Positions 1 to 5,585 of a DNA stretch of 13,905 bases are shown here, one piece after another. The stretch lies in the NCBI GenBank assembly GCA_003223775.1, contig QHWK01000141.1:1-13905 (forward strand). The letters run 5' to 3'. The translations under genes were made by a program, and so were the position numbers. The stretch's first letter is position 1; the number at the start of each line of letters is the position of its first letter. The DNA is from Acidobacteriota bacterium. Its GTDB lineage: Bacteria > Acidobacteriota > Vicinamibacteria > Vicinamibacterales > CAVVIG01. Below the pieces are notes generated by a model that searched no databases, had not been told where the DNA came from, and was given only the letters and a program-made list of their open reading frames with translations.

Positions 1-140
1 CAATCGGAGCATCCCTCCGACGTGAACAGCTCGACGAGCACCGGCGTCGATGCCGCCGCCGCACGCGCGCGGCCGCCCATGGCAGCAGACCCTGTCGCCG
101 CGAGCGCCGCCGTGATCACCCAGAGCGTCGCCGTACGCAT
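1..140 (-). CDS. DUF1223-type secreted thioredoxin-like protein (partial, N-terminus only)
   Basis: The first 46 codons of a gene read leftward from ATG at 140 and continue past the window edge. The peptide starts with a signal-peptide-like stretch (MRTATLWVITAALAATGSAA), has likely A-x-A cleavage near residue 27 (RARAAAAS), and then reads PVLVELFTSEGCSD at 33-46. The next codon is cut after TG, so Cys would complete a C-x-x-C pair with Cys44. The phrase V-x-ELFTSEGCS followed by Cys is, from memory, the N-terminal hallmark of DUF1223 proteins, which are exported and thioredoxin-fold-like with unknown biochemical role. A redox or thiol function in the periplasm is inferred from the CxxC. It is divergent from the SulP gene with 26 nt between start codons. 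No Shine-Dalgarno precedes the ATG, while a TAGAAT hexamer lies 8 nt upstream, suggesting a leaderless mRNA. Confidence 0.72.
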   Translation of the reverse strand, partial: MRTATLWVITAALAATGSAAMGGRARAAAASTPVLVELFTSEGCSD

Positions 141-148
141 CGTGTCGT

Positions 149-154
149 ATTCTA
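149..154 (-). promoter_or_regulatory. Putative -10 element of the DUF1223 gene (leaderless start)
   Basis: On the minus strand TAGAAT (5 of 6 to TATAAT) ends 8 nt before ATG 140. Transcription normally starts about 7 nt after the hexamer, so the mRNA would begin at or next to the start codon. I see no good -35 match; that region would lie inside the first codons of the divergent SulP gene. Confidence 0.45.
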
Positions 155-166
155 AACGTACCGGCC

Positions 167-1825
167 GTGACCAACCGCTGGCTGCCGAAATCCGTCGTCC
201 TGCTCAGGACGTACTCCGGCGACGCCTTCGTCGCGGATCTCCTCGCCGGCGTCACCGTCGGCCTGGTCGCGCTCCCGCTCGCGATGGCGTTCGCAATCTC
301 GTCGGGCGTGCTGCCGCAGTCGGGCCTCTACTGCGCGATCGTCACCGGCTTCCTCGTCTCGGCGCTCGGCGGCTCGCGCTTCCAGATCGCAGGCCCGACA
401 GGCGCGTTCGTCGTCGTCGTGGCCGGCATCGTCGCGAACTACGGCATCGACGGCCTGTTCATGTGCACGATGATGGCGGGCGCGCTGCTCGTCGTACTCG
501 GCGCGACGGGCATGGGAAACGCGGTCAAGTTCATTCCGCGGCCGGTCGTCGTCGGCTTCACGAACGGGATTGCGGTGCTCATCGCGAGCACGCAGATTCG
601 CGATTTCCTCGGCCTCACGGTTCCGGTGCCGAGCGACTTCTGGCCGCGCATGACGACGCTCGCGCGGAATGCCGGATCGTTCTCCGTGCCGGCGACGACG
701 CTCGCGGTGATTACCGTCGCGGTGCTGCTCGTGTGGCGCCGTGTCGTGCCGCGCGTTCCCGGCTACATCGTCGCGCTGTTCGGCGCCACGGTCGCGGTCG
801 TCGTGCTGCGGCTGCCGGTCGAGACGATCGGCACGCGCTTCGGCGGCATCCCGAGCGGCCTTCCGCACATCGTCGTGCCGAAGTTCCGCGCGGATCTCCT
901 GCCGACGCTCCTTCGCCCCGCGGTGACGGTGGCGATGCTCGGCGCGATCGAATCGCTCATGTCGGCCGTGGTCGCCGATCGCATGGGCAACGATCGGCAC
1001 AACCCTAACGTCGAGCTCCTCGCGCAGGGGATCGCGAACATCGCGTCGCCGCTCTTCGGCGGGCTCCCGGCGACCGGCGCGATTGCGCGGACGGGGACGA
1101 ACATCCGCTCCGGCGCGCGCACGCCGGTCGCCGGGATGATTCACGCCGCGACGCTGCTCGTCGTGCTGCTCGTCGCCGCGCCGGCGGCGCGGTTCATCCC
1201 GCTCTCGGCGCTGGCGGCGATTCTCCTCGTCGTCGCCTACAACGTCGGCGACTGGCGCGAGATTCCGGAGCTGCTGAAGCTGTCGAAGATGGACATCAGC
1301 GTGTGGATCGTCACGTTCGCGCTGACGGTGTTCGCCGATCTCACGCTGGCGGTCGAGGTCGGAATGATCCTCGCGATGCTGCTCTTCATCCGCAAGGTCT
1401 CGCAGACGACGACGGTGTCGCTCGTGACGCCTGCCTACGTGGAAGCGGGGCGCGTGCACATCCTGCAGGACAAGAAGATCCCCGACTACGTCAGCGTCTT
1501 CCGCATCCACGGGCCGTTTCTCTTCGGCGCGACCGACAAGATCTCGCGCATCGTCGATCACGTCGCGGAGCTCGCGCCGATCGTGATCGTGAGGCTTCGG
1601 AACATGACCGCGATCGACGCGACGGGTCTGCGCGCGCTCGAGGACCTCGCGGATGGCCTCCATCAGTCGGGCCGCGAGCTGATCCTCTGCGGCGCGCCGA
1701 AGCAGCCCGCCGCGCTGATGCACCAGGCCGAATTCCACGAGCACGTCGGCGAGCTGAACATCTGCCCGAACATCGAGGCCGCGCTCGAGCGCGCCGCCGA
1801 AATCTACGCGCTGATCGCACGGTAG
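167..1825 (+). CDS. SulP-family anion transporter with C-terminal STAS domain
   Basis: This 552-residue inner-membrane protein is an SLC26/SulP-type transporter. The N-terminus (DLLAGVTVGLVALPLAMAFA, then SGLYCAIVTGF and QIAGPTGAF) is the classic SulP start, where the conserved GPTGAF segment helps form the anion site. Hydrophobic segments continue to about residue 420. A cytosolic STAS domain covers roughly 435-550, with the loop DATG at 484-487; in anti-sigma antagonists this loop carries a phosphorylatable Ser, here replaced by Ala/Thr. The substrate is probably sulfate, bicarbonate or another oxyanion and cannot be told from sequence. No carbonic anhydrase or sulfate-assimilation gene is adjacent. 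The start is GTG at 167, chosen because it gives the usual short N-tail. No Shine-Dalgarno is visible. The stop codon TAG shares its last base with a repeat array. Confidence 0.93.
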   Translation: MTNRWLPKSVVLLRTYSGDAFVADLLAGVTVGLVALPLAMAFAISSGVLPQSGLYCAIVTGFLVSALGGSRFQIAGPTGAFVVVVAGIVANYGIDGLFMCTMMAGALLVVLGATGMGNAVKFIPRPVVVGFTNGIAVLIASTQIRDFLGLTVPVPSDFWPRMTTLARNAGSFSVPATTLAVITVAVLLVWRRVVPRVPGYIVALFGATVAVVVLRLPVETIGTRFGGIPSGLPHIVVPKFRADLLPTLLRPAVTVAMLGAIESLMSAVVADRMGNDRHNPNVELLAQGIANIASPLFGGLPATGAIARTGTNIRSGARTPVAGMIHAATLLVVLLVAAPAARFIPLSALAAILLVVAYNVGDWREIPELLKLSKMDISVWIVTFALTVFADLTLAVEVGMILAMLLFIRKVSQTTTVSLVTPAYVEAGRVHILQDKKIPDYVSVFRIHGPFLFGATDKISRIVDHVAELAPIVIVRLRNMTAIDATGLRALEDLADGLHQSGRELILCGAPKQPAALMHQAEFHEHVGELNICPNIEAALERAAEIYALIAR

Positions 1826-1883
1826 GCCGGGCGGGCCTGGGAGGCCGGGTGGGCCTGGCAGGCCGGGTGGGCCTGGCAGGTCG
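1825..1883. repeat. Array 1: three 18-nt G-rich tandem repeats directly after the sulP stop
   Basis: Three tandem 18-mers start on the last base of the SulP TAG stop: GGCCGGGCGGGCCTGGGA, then GGCCGGGTGGGCCTGGCA twice exactly, then a partial GGTCG. Each 18-mer is two related 9-mers. The coding strand of the upstream gene is the G-rich strand. Array 2 (1963-2106) holds a degenerate inverted version, so transcripts through both could form a long stem. Confidence 0.85.
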
Positions 1884-1962
1884 AACGGCCATGTAATCAG
1901 AAAGATTTTGTCGACGGAGCACGGGCGATCCGGCGCTGAAGCGATCTGAGAACGTGACCGAA

Positions 1963-2106
1963 CCTACCGACCCACCTGACCTACCCGCCCGACCTGACCA
2001 ACCCGCCCGACCTGCCCGACCCGCCCGGCCTGCCCGACCCGCCCGGCCTGCCCGACCCGCCCGACCTGCCCGACCTGCCCGACCTGCCCGGCCTGCCCGG
2101 CCTGCC
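1963..2106. repeat. Array 2: about sixteen 9-nt repeats directly after the stop of the 2108-2893 gene
   Basis: Read on the minus strand, about twelve regular 9-mers of consensus GGCRGGYCG (GGCAGGCCG, GGCAGGTCG, GGCGGGTCG and similar) start one base after the TGA of the upstream minus-strand gene. They fade into about four degenerate copies distally. An 18-mer from this strand, GGCCGGGCGGGTCGGGCA, differs from the array 1 unit at three positions. Open frames across it encode only monotonous tripeptides (Ala-Arg-Pro or Gly-Arg-Ala) and are not genes. The 79 nt between the arrays (1884-1962) hold nothing I recognise. Confidence 0.85.
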
Positions 2107-2107
2107 G

Positions 2108-2893
2108 TCAACGCGGCGCCCTCGCCGGCTCGTGCGGCGCCTCGACGCCGCGGCGCATCACCCACCAGATGACCACGCCGAACGCGGCGGCCACCGCGAG
2201 AAACGTCACGGCAAAGAGCCACAGCGTGCGATAGAGGATCGACTGCGTGTCCATCCGCGCATCGAGCGTGAGCGGCGCGCCGCGGAGGCGATCCGCGAGC
2301 GGCTGCTCCCACGCGAGGATGTTGCCGCGGCTCTCGATGCCGCGCGTGTTGTGATAGCGGATCCTGCTCGGCAGGTGCAGGCGGAACGCGACGAGCTCGC
2401 GGCCGTTCCACCCGGCGCCGGCGACGTCTTTCGCGGCGGCGGAGCCGATGGTCTGCAGGTAGCGGTACTCGCCGCCGTTCTGCTGAAAGCGATACGTGGA
2501 CCACGCGAAGGGCGCCGCCTCGCCGAGGCGGCGGATGTCGTCGACGTCGAGCCGCACGTGGACGAAGCGCCGGCCGTGGCGCCGCGACGAGTTGACGCGC
2601 GTGACGTGCGTGTTCGGCGTCGAGTAGTACGCGCGAACCGCCGAGGTGTCGATGCGCGCCGTCGGCCGCGCGTCGAACGATGCTCCGCGCAGCGCGTCGA
2701 GCGCCGCGATCGAGCTGTTCACGTACACCGTCGCCGTGCCGTCGAGCGAGAGATAGATCTCTTCTTCGTATTCGTACTGGCGGAAAAGACCTGTGCACGC
2801 TACGGAGACAACGCAAAGGAGGCAAAGGCCGCCAAGGCGAAGGCTGCCAAGGCAACGGACGCGCGGAGAGGTCTCCTGTCGGCGGAACGACAT
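2108..2893 (-). CDS. Lipoprotein-like protein of unknown function with C-terminal membrane anchor
   Basis: The 261-residue protein matches no family I can name with confidence. The N-terminus has a hydrophobic segment (14-32) ending VSVAC at Cys33, which resembles a lipobox and suggests an exported lipoprotein. The body (about 36-215) begins EYEEEIYLSLDGTATVYVNSS and looks beta-rich. A strong hydrophobic helix at 223-246 (TLWLFAVTFLAVAAAFGVV) is followed by a basic RR and a charged tail, so the domain is probably tethered at both ends. That layout recalls LppM/DUF3153-type lipoproteins, but I see no diagnostic motif. It starts at ATG 2893, 26 nt from the divergent polA start, with no Shine-Dalgarno and TATCAT 8 nt upstream. 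The signal-peptide codons lie in a short-period repeat. Array 2 follows the stop. Confidence 0.78.
   Translation of the reverse strand: MSFRRQETSPRVRCLGSLRLGGLCLLCVVSVACTGLFRQYEYEEEIYLSLDGTATVYVNSSIAALDALRGASFDARPTARIDTSAVRAYYSTPNTHVTRVNSSRRHGRRFVHVRLDVDDIRRLGEAAPFAWSTYRFQQNGGEYRYLQTIGSAAAKDVAGAGWNGRELVAFRLHLPSRIRYHNTRGIESRGNILAWEQPLADRLRGAPLTLDARMDTQSILYRTLWLFAVTFLAVAAAFGVVIWWVMRRGVEAPHEPARAPR
2811..2861. repeat. Short-period AAGG-type repeat overlapping signal-peptide codons
   Basis: On the plus strand, related units follow each other: ACGCAAAGG, AGGCAAAGG, CCGCCAAGG, CGAAGG, CTGCCAAGG, CAACGG. They are 9-mers, two of them shortened to 6. All steps are multiples of three, so the minus-strand gene keeps frame and reads the block as the Leu/Gly/Cys-rich part of its signal peptide (about residues 12-28). 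Confidence 0.55.
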
Positions 2894-2901
2894 CAGCGCC
2901 G

Positions 2902-2911
2902 ATGATATATT
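2902..2911. promoter_or_regulatory. Overlapping divergent -10 elements for polA and the lipoprotein gene
   Basis: On the plus strand TGATATATT (2903-2911) is an extended -10 whose hexamer TATATT ends 8 nt before the GTG of polA. On the minus strand TATCAT (2907 down to 2902) ends 8 nt before ATG 2893. The two hexamers share two bases, so RNA polymerase could open this AT-rich patch for only one direction at a time. Both transcripts would be leaderless. No clear -35 is visible on either side. Confidence 0.55.
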
Positions 2912-2919
2912 AGAAATTT

Positions 2920-5499
2920 GTGCTCTATCTGATCGACGGCAGCTCGCAGATGTACCGCGCGTATCATGCGCCGGTGCGGACCGCGGACGGCGGACTGCTG
3001 CGCAACGCGCAGGGCACGCCGACCAACGCCGTCTATATCTTCGTCACGATGCTCCGCAAGCTGCTCAACGAGCATCGTCCCGAGTTCATCGCCGCGTCGT
3101 TCGATCTGCCGGGCCGTACGTTCCGCGACGATCTCGTCGCCGACTACAAGGCGAACCGGGCGCCGATGCCCGACGAGCTCGCGCAGCAGATCCCGATGGT
3201 GCACGCCGCGTGCGAGGCGCTCGGCGTCCCGATCCTCACCTCCGAGCGCTACGAGGCCGACGATGTGATCGGGACGCTCGCGGAGAAGGCGGCGGGCGCC
3301 GGCTTCGAGGTCGCGATCGTCACCGGCGACAAGGACTTCTTTCAGCTCGTCCGCAACGGCATCAAGGTCTTCAACCCCAAGGAAGAAGGCACGTGGTACG
3401 ACGCGGAAGGCGTGAAAGAGAAGTTCGGCGTGCCGCCCGGCCTCGTCGTCGACGTGCTCGCGCTGATGGGCGACACGATCGACAACATCAAGGGCGTGCC
3501 TGGCATCGGCGAGAAGGGCGCGCGCGAGCTGATCGCGCAGTACGGATCGCTCGAGAACCTGCTCGCGCACGCCGCCGAGGTGAAGAACAAGCGGTACCGC
3601 GAAGGGCTGCTCGGCAACATCGAGGCCGCGCGGCAGAGCCGCGAGCTCGCGCGCATCCGCATCGACGTGCCCGTGGAGTTCGAGCCGGAGGCCGTCCGCT
3701 TCCGCGGCGGATCGCGCGACGCCTCGTTCCGGATCTTCAACGAGCTCGGGTTCCGCGCGTTCGCGAAAGAGTACGCGCCCGACGCGAAAACGACGGTCAA
3801 GACATATCGGACGATCGTCGACGACGCGGCGCTCGGCGAGCTCGTCGGCCGTCTGCGCGCCGCGGGCCGCTTCGCGCTCCGCGTGCTCCCCGATCGGCCG
3901 ACCGCGATGCGCGCGTCGATCGTCGGGCTCGCGTTCTCGACGGCGCCGCGCGACGCCGATTACGTTCCGATCGGCCATCGTCCCCTCGGCGAAGCCGCGT
4001 CACTGCCGCTCGAGACCGCGCTCCAAGCGCTGGGGCCGCTGCTCGAGGATCCAACCATCCCGAAAATCGGACACGACCTGAAGTTCGATGCCATCGTGCT
4101 CGCGCGACACGGCATCACGCTTCTCGGTCTCGAGACGGACACGATGATCGCGAGCTACCTCGTCGACGCCGCGGAGCTGCCGGTGGAGGCGGCGCTCGAC
4201 TACGCGGGCGAGCGCGCCGACATCGTCGGCCAGCTCGCCCCGCGCTTCAAGGAGCTGCTCGGCCAGGAGCAGCTGACGGCGGTTTACGACACGATCGAGC
4301 GGCCGCTCATCCCGGTGCTGGTCGCGATGGAGCGCGCCGGCGTGCGGCTCGACGGCCCGGCGCTCGCGGCGCAGTCGCAGAAGATCGAGCAGGAGCTCAC
4401 GCTGCGGACGGCGCAGATCTACGAGGCGGCCGGCGGCGAGTTCAACATCAACTCGCCGAAGCAGCTCTCCGAGATCCTGTTCGACAAGCTGCAGCTGCCG
4501 GTGCTCAAGCGCACCGGCGCCTCGCGCGCGCCGTCGACGGCCGTCGACGTGCTCGAGGAGCTCGCGCTCACGCACGACCTGCCGCGCCAGATTCTCGAGT
4601 GGCGCGCGTTGATGAAGCTCAAAGGGACCTACATCGACGCGCTGCCGCAGCTCGTGAACCCGGAGACCGGCCGCGTGCACACGTGCCTCAACCAGGCCGG
4701 CGCGGCGACCGGACGCCTGAGCAGCAGCGATCCCAACCTGCAGAACATCCCGATAAAAACGGCGCTCGGGCGCGAGATCCGGCGCGCGTTCGTCGCCGAT
4801 CCGGATCACGTGCTGATCTCGGCCGACTACTCGCAGATCGAGTTTCGCGTGCTCGCGCACATGTCGGAGGATTCCGTGCTCGTCGATGCGTTTCGCGAAG
4901 GCGCCGACTTCCACGAGCGGACGGCGACGAAGATCTTCGGCGCCAACTCCGGCAAAGATCCGCATCAGCTGCGCAGCATCGCGAAGATGGTGAACTACGC
5001 CCTGCTCTACGGGAAGAGCGCGTTCACGCTGTCGAAGGACATCGGCGTGTCGCAGCAGGAGGCGCAGACCTTCATCGACGGCTACTTCGCCGGCTTCCCG
5101 CGCGTGCGCGGCTTCATCGATCGCACGCTCGCCGACGCGCGCGCCACCGGCGTCGTCAAGACGATCTACGGCCGCCGGCGGCTCGTCCCGGATCTCAACA
5201 GCCGCAACGGGCAGCTGCGGATGGCGGCTGAGCGCATCGCGGTGAACATGCCGATCCAGGGCACGGCCGCCGACATCATGAAGCGCGCGATGATCGACGT
5301 CCACGCCGCGCTCGCGCGCTATCCCGACGCGCGCATGATCCTCACCGTCCACGACGAGCTGCTCTTCGAGGTGCCGGCCTCGCGCGCCGGCGAGTACGGC
5401 GAGATCGTGCGCGAGGCCATGCAGGCGGCCGCGCAGCTCATCGTGCCGCTGACGGTCGACGTCGGCATCGGCCCGAACTGGAACGACGCCAAAGCCTGA
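2920..5499 (+). CDS. polA: DNA polymerase I with 5'-nuclease domain and degenerate proofreading domain
   Basis: At 859 residues it is somewhat shorter than E. coli Pol I (928). It fills gaps and removes RNA primers in replication and repair. The 5'-nuclease domain (1-~290) shows DGSSQMYRAYHA, YKANRAPMP, YEADDVIGTLA, VTGDKDFFQLV and the hairpin PGIGEKGA. The 3'-5' exonuclease-like domain (~300-440) lacks the DxE metal ligands: the aligned stretch reads FALRVL (318-323). It keeps Asp390 and probably Asp434 and is shortened, so proofreading is probably absent. The polymerase domain shows motif A SADYSQIEFR (catalytic Asp636), the O-helix RSIAKMVNYALLYG (Arg685, Lys689, Tyr693) and motif C VHDEL (Asp812). 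Tyr693 aligns with Phe762 of E. coli. GTG at 2920 is the only in-frame start after an upstream TAG at 2911-2913. No Shine-Dalgarno; probably leaderless. Confidence 0.97.
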   Translation: MLYLIDGSSQMYRAYHAPVRTADGGLLRNAQGTPTNAVYIFVTMLRKLLNEHRPEFIAASFDLPGRTFRDDLVADYKANRAPMPDELAQQIPMVHAACEALGVPILTSERYEADDVIGTLAEKAAGAGFEVAIVTGDKDFFQLVRNGIKVFNPKEEGTWYDAEGVKEKFGVPPGLVVDVLALMGDTIDNIKGVPGIGEKGARELIAQYGSLENLLAHAAEVKNKRYREGLLGNIEAARQSRELARIRIDVPVEFEPEAVRFRGGSRDASFRIFNELGFRAFAKEYAPDAKTTVKTYRTIVDDAALGELVGRLRAAGRFALRVLPDRPTAMRASIVGLAFSTAPRDADYVPIGHRPLGEAASLPLETALQALGPLLEDPTIPKIGHDLKFDAIVLARHGITLLGLETDTMIASYLVDAAELPVEAALDYAGERADIVGQLAPRFKELLGQEQLTAVYDTIERPLIPVLVAMERAGVRLDGPALAAQSQKIEQELTLRTAQIYEAAGGEFNINSPKQLSEILFDKLQLPVLKRTGASRAPSTAVDVLEELALTHDLPRQILEWRALMKLKGTYIDALPQLVNPETGRVHTCLNQAGAATGRLSSSDPNLQNIPIKTALGREIRRAFVADPDHVLISADYSQIEFRVLAHMSEDSVLVDAFREGADFHERTATKIFGANSGKDPHQLRSIAKMVNYALLYGKSAFTLSKDIGVSQQEAQTFIDGYFAGFPRVRGFIDRTLADARATGVVKTIYGRRRLVPDLNSRNGQLRMAAERIAVNMPIQGTAADIMKRAMIDVHAALARYPDARMILTVHDELLFEVPASRAGEYGEIVREAMQAAAQLIVPLTVDVGIGPNWNDAKA

Positions 5500-5506
5500 A
5501 CGAGCG

Positions 5507-5578
5507 GCGACCCTGAAAGAGTCGCCCTACAACGACGCCGCAGCGACCCTGAAAGGATCGCCCTACAACGGCGGCCTA
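5507..5578. repeat. Two tandem copies of a 36-nt palindromic intergenic repeat
   Basis: Copies at 5507-5542 and 5543-5578 both begin GCGACCCTGAAAG, then AG or GA, then TCGCCCTACAACG. They differ at only a few positions in the first 32 bases. Each contains an imperfect hairpin, GCGAC...GTCGC or GCGA...TCGC around a GAAA-type loop. The pair fills nearly all of the gap between the convergent polA and phosphoesterase genes, so it may act as a terminator or be a REP-like element. No U-tract follows. Confidence 0.75.
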
Positions 5579-5585
5579 CGCCGAT

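Noticed and set aside
152..1744. Long minus-strand open frame opposite the SulP gene
   Set aside because: It is Arg/Asp/Glu/His-rich low-complexity translation, typical of the antisense frame of a GC-rich gene. The plus-strand frame has clear SulP and STAS motifs.
1825..2107. CRISPR array
   Set aside because: The repeats are 9 or 18 nt, tandem and without unique spacers, and no cas genes are near.
1954..2172. Plus-strand open frame with Ala-Arg-Pro repeats, possibly a proline-rich protein
   Set aside because: It is produced by array 2 read on the C-rich strand. It overlaps the end of a well-supported minus-strand gene and has no promoter or ribosome site.
1491..2855. Minus-strand open frame through the repeats encoding Gly-Arg-Ala tripeptides
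   Set aside because: It overlaps SulP and the lipoprotein gene in wrong frames. The tripeptides are just the 9-nt repeat read in phase; no start signal or domain.
2793..5231. Very long plus-strand open frame overlapping polA
   Set aside because: It is out of frame with polA, almost entirely Arg/Ala/Gly, and has no recognisable domain. polA motifs are complete in the other frame.
4000..5352. Minus-strand open frame opposite polA
   Set aside because: It is an antisense shadow with charged low-complexity composition and no domain.
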